A DNA stretch of 64,000 bases from Pseudomonadota bacterium (GTDB lineage: Bacteria; Pseudomonadota; Gammaproteobacteria; Steroidobacterales; MnTg04). The stretch spans positions 1-64,000 of the forward strand of contig JACZVC010000014.1 in assembly GCA_022572885.1 (NCBI GenBank). Direction: 5' to 3'. This document shows, in pieces, positions 52,531-60,800 of this stretch. The position numbers were made by a program, and so were the translations under genes. Every line of letters begins with the position of its first letter. Position 1 is the first letter of the stretch. The notes beneath the pieces are model-generated. The model did not search any database. It was given only the letters and a program-made list of their open reading frames with translations, and was not told where the DNA came from.

Positions 52531-53385
52531 ATGTACGCAGATCCGCATATTATCAGCTCTTTGAGCGCTGCCGCCGCGGCGGCGGTTTTATTTTTGCTCG
52601 GCAGTAAAATCTGGGATTACGCCGATACCTGGTTACGGGCGCAGACGCCGTTCGCATCGATGATAAAAAGGGAAGCAGTCGGCAATTACTACAAGACGCT
52701 CAAAAAAATGGAAGCGTCTATTAATACACATGCCGCCGCCATTGCCGTTGCGGTTTTGGTGTTTCTCAGCATTTTCTTTTTCGCGAGCGAACCGTGGTAT
52801 TCCCCGCTCGACAACATGAGCTGGTGGGTGGTTTTTGCTTTCCTGAGTACCCTGCTGGTAATGGAAATCGTCAGCCTGATTCGGCTTCAGCGTTCCCGTT
52901 TCCTGCTCGCCAAACAGCTGGATGCCAGGATCACGGCCGCGCAGGGATTACAAGTCGTTGCGACCAAGGGCAACCATATTTTCCATTCCATCGCGATTGG
53001 CGATGAGCTGATAGATCATGTCGTCGTGGGATCGGATGGTATCTATGCGGTTCATGTGCTGGTCCGCAATCCGAAGAAACACGGCACGGTCAATCTCCGA
53101 GACAACAAGCTTTTATTTGGTCAAAACGCGCCCGCGTACAACCTCGATAGCTGGAACAAGACGCTCAAGGCTTTTGCGACGATACTGAACGGTGTGCTTG
53201 GCCACCCGGTCCGCGTCATGTCGGTTATCGCTGTCCCCGGCTGGTTGACCGGTGATTATGGTTCGGATCGCCACCTGATCGCGAACCAGGACAACCTGAT
53301 CACGCTGACCGGATGGAAACATGCCGACGCCTACCTGATGAACGATGACGTCGAGAAAGTAAAACACTATCTGGAAATGCAGTAA
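52531..53385 (+). CDS. Membrane protein with NERD-like domain
   Basis: The start MYADPH at 52531 is preceded by AAGTGA. There are three membrane segments (SLSAAAAAAVLFLLGSKIW, AAAIAVAVLVFLSIFFFAS, WWVVFAFLSTLLVMEIVSLI). A cytoplasmic domain follows with HSIAIGDELIDHVVVGSDGIYAVHV, like the core of nuclease-related NERD domains (IDHIVVxxxGxFVIE). The usual catalytic Glu/Lys pair is not preserved (VHVLVRNPKK), so nuclease activity is doubtful. The function is unknown. Confidence 0.65.
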   Translation: MYADPHIISSLSAAAAAAVLFLLGSKIWDYADTWLRAQTPFASMIKREAVGNYYKTLKKMEASINTHAAAIAVAVLVFLSIFFFASEPWYSPLDNMSWWVVFAFLSTLLVMEIVSLIRLQRSRFLLAKQLDARITAAQGLQVVATKGNHIFHSIAIGDELIDHVVVGSDGIYAVHVLVRNPKKHGTVNLRDNKLLFGQNAPAYNLDSWNKTLKAFATILNGVLGHPVRVMSVIAVPGWLTGDYGSDRHLIANQDNLITLTGWKHADAYLMNDDVEKVKHYLEMQ

Positions 53386-53442
53386 GGGTTTCCGCCCAGG
53401 AAAGGCTCGCACAGCGTCGCTCAGCCCCGGCTCACACAACAC

Positions 53443-53489
53443 GCGTTCAGCTTGTCGCCATCAAAATGCCTGAAATAACCAGCGGAGAA
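53443..53489 (-). pseudogene. 3' fragment of a VOC/glyoxalase gene
   Basis: Read on the minus strand, this stretch encodes AGYFRHFDGDKLNACCVS. That matches the C-terminus of the intact VOC protein at 54124-54495 (AGYFRDLDGNKLNAFCMK). Over 47 bases the two differ at 7 positions by my count. Only the end is present and the frame upstream does not continue as VOC. It is a partial duplicate or a paralogue remnant, on the other side of the toxin-antitoxin pair. Confidence 0.65.
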
Positions 53490-53555
53490 TCAACTATCTC
53501 CACATTGGCCCGGTACACGCCGGGCAACTGATTTGCGAGGTGTTGATATTCGCCC

Positions 53556-53589
53556 CTAGCGTCTTGACGTTAAGACGTCAAGACGCTAG
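53556..53589 (+). promoter_or_regulatory. 34-bp palindromic operator of the toxin-antitoxin pair
   Basis: CTAGCGTCTTGACGT (53556-53570) is the exact inverse complement of ACGTCAAGACGCTAG (53575-53589), around TAAG. Ribbon-helix-helix antitoxins bind such palindromes to repress their own operon. Confidence 0.88.
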
Positions 53590-53592
53590 TGT
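53564..53592 (+). promoter_or_regulatory. Toxin-antitoxin promoter, probably leaderless
   Basis: TTGACG (53564-53569) and TAGTGT (53587-53592) are 17 bases apart and lie inside the palindrome. The predicted start falls at or within one base of ATG 53599, and no Shine-Dalgarno sequence precedes that ATG. The message may therefore be leaderless. Confidence 0.55.
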
Positions 53593-53598
53593 TGAGTT

Positions 53599-53835
53599 AT
53601 GAACGAAACCGCCCAAAAAAGAGCCACCGTTTACTTCGACCCGTTACTACATCGCGCGCTGCGTCTAAAAGCGGCTGCAACCGATCGCAGTATTTCCGAA
53701 CTTGTCAACGAGGCCGTCAAAGCCGCCCTTGCGGAAGACGCCAGCGACATTGAGGCCTTCGAAGTTCGGGAAAAAGAACCAGACTATGCGTTTGAGGACG
53801 TCGTTAAGGACTTGAAACGACGTGGCAAAATATAG
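53599..53835 (+). CDS. Ribbon-helix-helix antitoxin (ParD/CopG-like)
   Basis: The N-terminal RATVYFDPLLHRALRLKAAATDRSISELVNEAVK is a ribbon-helix-helix DNA-binding domain. The acidic C-terminal tail (EAFEVREKEPDYAFEDVVKDL) would wrap the toxin. At 78 residues it is typical in size. It overlaps the toxin gene by 14 bases and should repress the palindromic promoter directly upstream. Confidence 0.92.
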   Translation: MNETAQKRATVYFDPLLHRALRLKAAATDRSISELVNEAVKAALAEDASDIEAFEVREKEPDYAFEDVVKDLKRRGKI

Positions 53836-54088
53836 TCTGCGGATTAAGAAATCGGCCCGTAAAGAACTTGAATTGATCGCCACGAAGGCGGATCGGCGGC
53901 GCGTTATCAGGCGTATAAAATCACTCGCTGATAATCCAAGACCTCCTGGTGCATTGAAGTTGTCAGGCCTCGAGCGTTATCGAATCCGCCAGGGTCGCTA
54001 TCGCATTCTCTACACCATCGAGGATGCGGTATTGATCGTCCACCTAATCAAAATCGGCGATCGCAAGGATGTCTACCGAAGCAAGTAG
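53822..54088 (+). CDS. RelE/ParE-family toxin
   Basis: The 88 residues show the RelE/ParE fold: YSLRIKKSARKELELI, RRVIRRIKSLADNPRPPGALKLSG, YRIRQGRYRILYTIEDAVLIVHLIKIGDRKDVYR. The GLERYRIRQGRYRILY core and the final IGDRKDVYR are diagnostic. The family includes ribosome-dependent mRNA interferases (RelE) and gyrase poisons (ParE). The basic/Tyr C-terminus is closer to RelE. It is translationally coupled to the antitoxin. Confidence 0.92.
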   Translation: MAKYSLRIKKSARKELELIATKADRRRVIRRIKSLADNPRPPGALKLSGLERYRIRQGRYRILYTIEDAVLIVHLIKIGDRKDVYRSK

Positions 54089-54123
54089 GCAACGATTCAT
54101 AAATAAATCAGAGGTTCCCAAAG

Positions 54124-54495
54124 TCACTTCATACAAAAAGCGTTCAGCTTGTTGCCGTCCAGATCCCTGAAATAACCCGCGTAGAACCCGCCGTCGCGAC
54201 GTTTACCCGGCGCCCCCTCGTCCTTTGCGCCCAGTTCCAATGCCTTGGCATGCAGTTGATCCACTTTGTCTGGAGAATCGACGCTGATAGCTACCATGCT
54301 TCCGTTGCCGACGGTCGCCGGGTTGCCGTCATTGGGCTTGATCACGGATATAGCTGGCGTGGTCGGGGAAACGCTCCACGCGATAAAGGTTGCCGATTCC
54401 ATGAACCGGCTCGCACCCAGCTCACCCAGGAGCGCATCATAAAATGCGGCCGCGCGTTCGATATCGTTAGTCCCCAGGGTTACGTAACCAATCAT
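54124..54495 (-). CDS. VOC (glyoxalase/bleomycin-resistance-like) protein
   Basis: The single VOC module of about 123 residues starts MIGYVTLGTNDIERAAAFYDALLGELG and ends GGFYAGYFRDLDGNKLNAFCMK. Residues at the metal positions of true glyoxalase I are only partly present (Asp/Asn in place of His/Glu), so the activity is not predictable. It is convergent with the toxin gene 35 bases away. Confidence 0.85.
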   Translation of the reverse strand: MIGYVTLGTNDIERAAAFYDALLGELGASRFMESATFIAWSVSPTTPAISVIKPNDGNPATVGNGSMVAISVDSPDKVDQLHAKALELGAKDEGAPGKRRDGGFYAGYFRDLDGNKLNAFCMK

Positions 54496-54604
54496 TGCCA
54501 GTCTCCTTTACCAGGCGCGGGCGGATTTACCCGAAATATTTTCGTTGTGCAGTTTAGCAGATCATTATCTATACTGTTTGCGGAATGAAACGGATGGGAA
54601 TGAA

Positions 54605-56173
54605 ATGACAATCAGATGGGCAGTTATTGCAACGATTCTGACGGGCATGATCGCTTGTGCGCCAGACAGCCCGGATAGAAGCCCCGCATACCTGTCCGTT
54701 GGCCAGCTTCAGGAGGCGATGACGAGCGGCGAGTTCAGTTCTGCGGAACTGGTGTCTCACTTGCTCGCACGCATTGAAGAAATCGATCGCAGCGGACCCG
54801 GTCTTCATTCGATCATCGAGATCAACCCCGATGTCCTGGCGATCGCGACTGCCCTGGACGATGAGCGCAGGGCAGGGCGCGTGCGAGGGCCGTTGCATGG
54901 CATACCGGTCGTGTTAAAGGCCAACATCGATACCGGCGATGCCATGGCGACGACCGCCGGTTCTTTGGCGCTGGCCGGTCATCGAGCGCCGGACGATGCA
55001 TTCCATGTTGCGGCATTGCGGGAAGCGGGCGCGATCATCCTGGGCAAGGCCAACCTGAGCGAATGGGCTAATTTCAGGTCTTCCGATTCGTCCAGCGGCT
55101 GGAGCGGGATCGGTGGGCAGACCAAAAACCCTTATGTGCTGGACCGCAACCCTTGCGGCTCATCGAGTGGATCGGCGGTTGCAGTAGCGGCGGGGCTGGT
55201 GCCGCTGGCAGTCGGTACCGAGACCGACGGGTCGGTCACCTGCCCATCCGGTATCAACGGTATCGTCGGGATCAAGCCAACGGTAGGGCTGGTCAGCCGT
55301 GACGGGATCATCCCGATCTCTCATACGCAGGACACCGCCGGTCCGATGGCGACAAGCGTCCGGGATGCGGCCATTCTGTTGACCGCCATGGCGAAAGAGG
55401 ACGAAACGGATCCAGCGTCCTCGAACCATCCGGGTGATCGGGACTACACAGCGGGGCTTGATTCAGCTTCCCTCGATGGCGTGCGCATTGGCGTCTGGCG
55501 TAAGTATCACGGTGCCGATCGTCGCCCCAGGGTAAAAGCAATTTTCGAGCGCACTATTACCCGGCTTGATGATCTTGGCGCGACAATTATCGATCCGATC
55601 GGTTTTAATATCCCGGTAGGCGCCAACGATGCTGAGTACGAGTTATTGTTGTACGAATTCAAGGCGGGCCTCACCAAGTATCTCGCTGATGCCGGCGTCG
55701 ACCCGTCTATCAACGATTTGTCCGGGATCATCGCATTTAACCGCGATAACGCTGAGCAATCGATGCCCTGGTTTGGCCAGGACATCCTGGAAAAGGCCGC
55801 GGGCAAGGGTAAGCTGGATGAGCCCAGGTATTTGCAGGCCTTGCAGGATAGTCAGTTAGCGATGCGCCAGGCGCTCGATGAGGTTTTGGGTCGGCACCAG
55901 CTGGATGCGATCGTTGCGCCAACCAATGCACCGGCATGGCAGACGGATTTCCTCGATGGTGACCGCTTCAGCCTTTCCAGTTCCAAGCCGGCAGCGGTCT
56001 CCGGTTACCCGGCAATCACACTGCCTGCGGGTGATGTATTGGGCCTGCCGGTGGGCATTACGTTGTTTGGCGTCCCGTTTAGCGAAGAAAAACTGATCCG
56101 GTACGCCTTCGTGCTGGAACAGGCCACAAAAGCCAGGAGAAATCCGCAATTCATACCTTCGCTGGAAGAATAA
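54605..56173 (+). CDS. Amidase-signature lipoprotein
   Basis: Start at 54605 (MTIRWAVIA) with lipobox TGMIAC, so it is exported. The amidase-signature triad is visible: Lys in GIPVVLKANIDT, cis-Ser and nucleophile Ser in NPCGSSSGSAVAVAAGLVPLAVGTETDGS. FGVP and LPAGDVLGLPVGITLFG form the C-terminal core. The family hydrolyses amides, including some peptide amides. The substrate is unknown. A 157-base gap to the hemoglobin gene follows. Confidence 0.9.
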   Translation: MTIRWAVIATILTGMIACAPDSPDRSPAYLSVGQLQEAMTSGEFSSAELVSHLLARIEEIDRSGPGLHSIIEINPDVLAIATALDDERRAGRVRGPLHGIPVVLKANIDTGDAMATTAGSLALAGHRAPDDAFHVAALREAGAIILGKANLSEWANFRSSDSSSGWSGIGGQTKNPYVLDRNPCGSSSGSAVAVAAGLVPLAVGTETDGSVTCPSGINGIVGIKPTVGLVSRDGIIPISHTQDTAGPMATSVRDAAILLTAMAKEDETDPASSNHPGDRDYTAGLDSASLDGVRIGVWRKYHGADRRPRVKAIFERTITRLDDLGATIIDPIGFNIPVGANDAEYELLLYEFKAGLTKYLADAGVDPSINDLSGIIAFNRDNAEQSMPWFGQDILEKAAGKGKLDEPRYLQALQDSQLAMRQALDEVLGRHQLDAIVAPTNAPAWQTDFLDGDRFSLSSSKPAAVSGYPAITLPAGDVLGLPVGITLFGVPFSEEKLIRYAFVLEQATKARRNPQFIPSLEE

Positions 56174-56330
56174 TCCAACGAAGCCAGGCAATGGCATAAA
56201 CACAGGCACAGCATTTTCACTGTATGGCAGTGCCTTATTCGATGCTGTAAAGTTAAAGACAGACACCGGGGTCAGATACTGCACAATAAAGGAAAACTGG
56301 CAACCGGAAAAAAAGGGGGGGAAGCAGGAT

Positions 56331-56795
56331 ATGAAAATTTCGAGTTTCTTTTTTGGCGTGATTATGGCTACGCTCGTTTTGATCGGTGCGCCAGCGTTCG
56401 CCGAACAAACAGCCGACGATCCAGTGGTCGATACGGGCCCAACCTTGTATGAGCGCTTGGGTGGTGGCGAGGGCGTACAGAAAATCATTAGCGATGCGAT
56501 CTCGTTACATCTGGAGAACCCGACAATCAAGCACCGGATGGAAGGCGTTGACTTGAAATACCTGGTGGCCTCCGTATCGGCATTTTTTTCCGCGGGTACC
56601 GGCGGACCAAACAACTATACGGGCCCGGACATGGCCACTGCGCATGCCGGCATGATGTTGAGCCACGAAGAATTTGACGCGGCCGTGTCAGACGTGCTGG
56701 CTGCAGTAATGGCTAACGTCGACGATGGACAGGCCGAGCGTGACGAGGTGCAGGCAATTTTGCTGTCGCTTCGTGACCAGGTGGTGGGCAAGTAA
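56331..56795 (+). CDS. Exported group 1 truncated hemoglobin
   Basis: A signal peptide (FFFGVIMATLVLIGAPAFAEQ) is followed by a group 1 trHb domain: TLYERLGGGEGVQKIISD, FFSAGTGGPNNYTGPDMATAHAGM (proximal His in TAHAGM) and LSHEEFDAAVSDVLAAV. These bind heme and handle oxygen or NO. Most are cytoplasmic, and this one is predicted periplasmic. GGGGGG and AGCAGGA precede the ATG. Confidence 0.88.
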   Translation: MKISSFFFGVIMATLVLIGAPAFAEQTADDPVVDTGPTLYERLGGGEGVQKIISDAISLHLENPTIKHRMEGVDLKYLVASVSAFFSAGTGGPNNYTGPDMATAHAGMMLSHEEFDAAVSDVLAAVMANVDDGQAERDEVQAILLSLRDQVVGK

Positions 56796-56929
56796 GATCA
56801 GCCTGTCACAATGGATTCGATGTCGATAGCAGGGAGTATCGCCATCAAATGCTGTTTCCGTCCAAGGTGATATTGGCCTGGAAAAAATTGGGGTCAGGAA
56901 AACTGCTGGCCACCAAAGATCCAGGCAAT

Positions 56930-56963
56930 AAAAAAGGGGATGAAGTACGAATACCTCATCCCC
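56930..56963 (-). terminator. Intrinsic terminator of the candidate RNA
   Basis: On the minus strand GGGGATGAGG and the near complement of GGGGATGAAG (56936-56963) form a long stem, followed by six T residues (56930-56935). It defines both the strand and the 3' end of the RNA. Confidence 0.88.
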
Positions 56964-57345
56964 CGTTCAGTTTTCTCTTTCCAGTTCATCCGCGAGGTGA
57001 ATCGCTTCTGTCCCGGTCGGTTCCAACTCGGCCCCTGACTTAGCCACCGACGTAGTCCATGACTTAGCCCGATACCGGCTCGGGAACCTCAGTCCCCTGG
57101 AATTTCTTTTTGGACGCTTAGCTACGTCCCCCGCCAAAGCATTCCGGTAACGCTTTCACGAGCCCTGGCAGCTTCCCTCTACATCGCAGCCCGATTATTC
57201 ATCCGACTACTCTGCCGCGCATATTGCCCTTTCGGGCCCTACCCACGTGTAGACTTCGTCTACCGGTTGGTCACTCCTGGCGTGTGACCCTGCCCCAGCC
57301 AATTGGAGCCCGGCTTCCTTCCAACCGAGGTTTTCCAGTTGCCGT
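56930..57345 (-). ncRNA. Candidate structured non-coding RNA, about 415 nt
   Basis: The segment has no credible gene. It is flanked by a good minus-strand promoter (57352-57379) and a perfect intrinsic terminator (56930-56963). Compact hairpins are frequent: GGTCAC...GTGACC (57269-57289), GTAGAC-GAA-GTCTAC (57249-57263), GCCC-GAAA-GGGC (57226-57237), AAGCGTT...AATGCTT, GGACG...CGTCC and GGGGAC-TGAG-GTTCCC. The decamer GGCTAAGTCA occurs twice. I tested by eye for RNase P RNA, tmRNA, SRP, 6S and group I/II intron cores and saw none. The role is unknown. Confidence 0.6.
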
Positions 57346-57351
57346 GGATTT

Positions 57352-57379
57352 AATATATCACTAAAAATAATCCTGCCAA
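57352..57379 (-). promoter_or_regulatory. Promoter of the candidate RNA
   Basis: On the minus strand TTGGCA (57374-57379) and TATATT (57352-57357) are separated by 16 bases. A start near 57345 is expected. The surrounding DNA is AT-rich. Confidence 0.6.
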
Positions 57380-57877
57380 TAGCAAAACTTGTGGGAAGTT
57401 TGTGGATAAGCGGTGCATATCAGAAAAAGAATGATTCGGGGACTTTTTTCTTCGTTTTCATTCGTTTTCGATGGAGAAAAGCACACTTCCTACCCTTTTT
57501 TGAGAAAAATTTAGATGCGATTTATCAAAGAGTTGCTGCAATGTGTTGAGGTTTGAATTGAAGAAAATGCAAAAAAATATCACTCGTGTCGCGCGCAAAA
57601 AATTCTCATTTCCAAGTCTGATCGCCACCATAATGCATTGATTTTAAAAGAGTAAAAAAGAGTATTCTTATGGTGGTGCGGATGTTCGATAGATAAAACG
57701 AATACTTTCTGTAGCCAGGCACCTCCGTTGCTGTCTGGACTCATTCTCAAGTTATTATTGAACGACGGTCGCATCAAATCCGCGTTGCTCGCGACCTGTT
57801 GCGCTGTCATTGGCGGCTTTCGCTTGATAGCCTCGGATTCGGCGACCATATATTAGATTTTGGTCCTAAAAACGCGC
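57380..57877. other. AT-rich intergenic region without recognisable gene
   Basis: About 500 bases between the RNA promoter and the MalT-like gene hold several A/T runs and no coding-like frame. A minus-strand frame at 57580-57849 has no signal of being real. The region probably contains regulatory sites for the two divergent units, but no clear operator was found. Confidence 0.6.
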
Positions 57878-60800
57878 ATGCAACATTCGTCCGTCAGGTT
57901 TGCAAAAATCAGCCGCCCGCGTCTGCCGGAGGTCGCGCCCCGTCCCCGTCTGTTTACGCTGCTGGATGAAGGCAGGCAGAGATCGATAATCTGGGTATGT
58001 GGTTCGCCCGGGTCGGGCAAGACCACGCTGGTCGCCGATTATCTCGATACCTGGGCAGTGGATGATGTCTGGTACCAGGCCGATGAAAGCGACGGCGATG
58101 TCGCCACCTTTTTTTATTACCTGTCCCGGGCGGTCACCGAATCGGACGATGGCGATGCCAAACCTCTGCCGGCTTTTTCTCCCCAGTACCTGAGCGATCT
58201 CCCGGCATTCTCTCACGGTTATTTCCGCGAGCTTTTCGCCCGCCTGGCGCAGCCTTTTGCGGTGGTTATCGATAATTTCCAGGATGTACCCGACAAGTCC
58301 CAATTTCATGATGTGATTCGTAATGGCCTGGCCGAGATACCGCAGGATTGTTGCGTGGTGATCATCAGTCGGGATGAGCCGCCGGCCTGGACGGCGAGAT
58401 TCCGAGCAAACCAGCGCATGCTTGCGCTGGGCCAGTCAGACATGACTCTCACACGAGAAGAATCCGATGCCATCATCCGGGTTCGCGGGCAAGAGTTTGA
58501 CGACGAGGCCTGCGAGCGATTGTTCCAGCGAACTCGCGGGTGGGTCGCAGGCCTGGTCCTGATGCTCGAGCAGCGGCAGGGAAACGGACCGATAAAAGAC
58601 GTTCCGGAAGATTCTACCCCACAGGTGATTTTCGATTACCTGGCGGGCGAGGTCATCAAGCGGATGAACGATCATGACCAGGAATTAATATTGCAAACCT
58701 GTCTGCTGCCGCAACTTACCGCCGAGCAGGCCGATAAGCTGACCGGCCACAGCGACTCAGCGAATATCCTCAGTTTTCTCGCGAAAAACGATATTTTTGT
58801 CACTTCCAGGCAGGGTCTGGACGAAATTATCTATGAATATCATCCCTTGCTGCGCGAGTTTCTGTTGGCAAGGGTCAAGGAAAAGCTGGGCACGAAGGAG
58901 TACGCAGAACTACAGGAACGCGCGGCGAGCCTGCTCGAGCAGGCAGGACTAATAGAGGACGCGATCAATCTGCGTATCGAAAACCGGCAGTGGGACGAGC
59001 TGGCCAAGCTGATCGGGCAACACGCAGCGAGGGTACTGGAGCATGGGCGCGACGAGACCTTGCAGGAATGGCTGGAGAAATTGCCCGCGGAATTTGTGGA
59101 AAACGATCCGTGGATGTCGTACTGGATGGGCGCCTGTCGTTCGGCATACGCGCCGGTGGAAAGCCAGCTTTTTTGCGAGCGCGCCTATGCGATGTTCCGC
59201 GAGCAGGAACAGATCGACCGGGATGGGCTTTTCATGGCCTGTGGTGGTGTACTGGACGCGATTTTATACGACCTTAACGACCTTGCGCCGCTGGATCACT
59301 GGATCAGCGAGGTTGAACGTCTGCTGGAGGAATACCCGGATTTTCCGGAGCACCCGTATGGCGCCAGGGTGACCTACAACATGTACCTGTCGCTGGTCTA
59401 TCGCCGCCCCGCACACCCGGAAATCAAGCTTTGGGCAGAGCGCACGGTCGGCGTAATCGAAAAAGCGCAAGATTCGGCTACGCGCCTGCGGGCAGTGACA
59501 ATGTTGTGTTCCGGGATCGTTTGGACCGGGCGTTTTGATGTTGTGCGGACGGTTATCGAGTCCATACGGCAGATTGTCGATGCGCCAGATGTCCCGCCGA
59601 TTGCGGTTACTACCTTGCACGCGTTCGAGACCATGTATTACATGCTGTTGGGGAAACATGAAGAATGTCTGAAAGTCGCCGGCCAGGGTCTGAAAGCAGC
59701 GAAAGACAGCGGTATCCACCTGTGGAGGAACACGACGCTGATTTACGGTGCGGCCGGGGCGGTGGGCGCCGGCGACCTGGAAACCGCAGAAAGCATGCTG
59801 ATGCAAATAGACGAGGACGCATTAAAAACCAGGCGCTTTGATTCCAGTCAGTATTATCTTATTCGTGCCTGGATCGCGATGGAAAGGGGCGATTTGCAGG
59901 ATGCTTTCAATCAGCAAAAAATCGCGCTGAGGCTGATTCAGGAACTCGGCCTGCCATTCATCGAAGCCGTCATCATGACGGGTATGGCGCAGATCCAGTT
60001 TGAACTCGGCGATACCCGGAAAAGTATCGAGCACATGAAAATGGTCAGCAAAATAACGCGGACCATCGACAACCGGCTTTTCGAATTCCAGAGCCTGTTG
60101 ATGTACGCCTACCTGGCGTTCGAATACGGTCGCAAAACGCGGGGACTGCGCGCCCTGAGTGCGGCGCTAAAAATGGGCCGGGAAAATAATTACTCCTACA
60201 CAATCTGGTGGCAAAAGCAGGTGATGGCCAGGTTGGCCGTTATCGCATTACGCAACGGGATTGAACCCGAATACGTCAAGTGGCTGATCGTAAAACGGCG
60301 GCTGATGCCGGACGAACCGCCACTGGATGTCGAAGATTGGCCGTGGATGTTTCGGGTCACGACGATGGGGAAATTTGAAATTGAATGGGTCGGGCAGGCG
60401 GCCAGGAAAAAGAAAGGCAAGGCGCAGGGGCGGCCGATCGAGTTACTGAAGGCAGTCATTGCTTTTGGCGGCAGGGATGTTCGCGTTCAAAAAATTACCG
60501 ACGCGATGTGGCCGCACATCGATAGCGACTACGCCAACCGCTCTTTCAACACGACACTTCACCGCCTGCGTAATATCCTCGGCGATGAGCAGGCGCTGAT
60601 CCTCGAAGGCGGCCAGCTAAGCCTTAACCCAAGTCTTTTCTGGCTCGATCTCTGGGCGATGGAGCAGGCGCAGAAGCAGGTTAGCGGGTTGATTGGCGGC
60701 GACATCGCCGGAGGCCTGGTTGAAATCAGGGAGATAGTCGCCAAGGTCATGCATATCTACCAGGGTGCGTTCCTTGGTGATGAAGAAGCGTCCTGGGCGC

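Noticed and set aside
56250-56285. REP/RAYT-like palindrome remnant (GACACCGGGGTCAGAT)
   Set aside because: The text resembles REP-associated sequences seen in other genomes, but only one short imperfect copy is present and no transposase is near.
56849-57043. Plus-strand frame of 64 codons
   Set aside because: It runs across the terminator and the antisense of the candidate RNA, has no ribosome binding site and reads like chance coding.
56930-57345. RNase P RNA or tmRNA
   Set aside because: A GGGCAGGG stretch recalls RNase P, but the conserved GAGGAAAGTCCGGGC and ACAGAACCCGGCTTA blocks are missing. No tRNA-like ends or tag frame of tmRNA exist.
57580-57849. Minus-strand frame of 89 codons
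   Set aside because: It lies in AT-rich intergenic DNA, has no ribosome binding site and its composition does not look like that of its neighbours.
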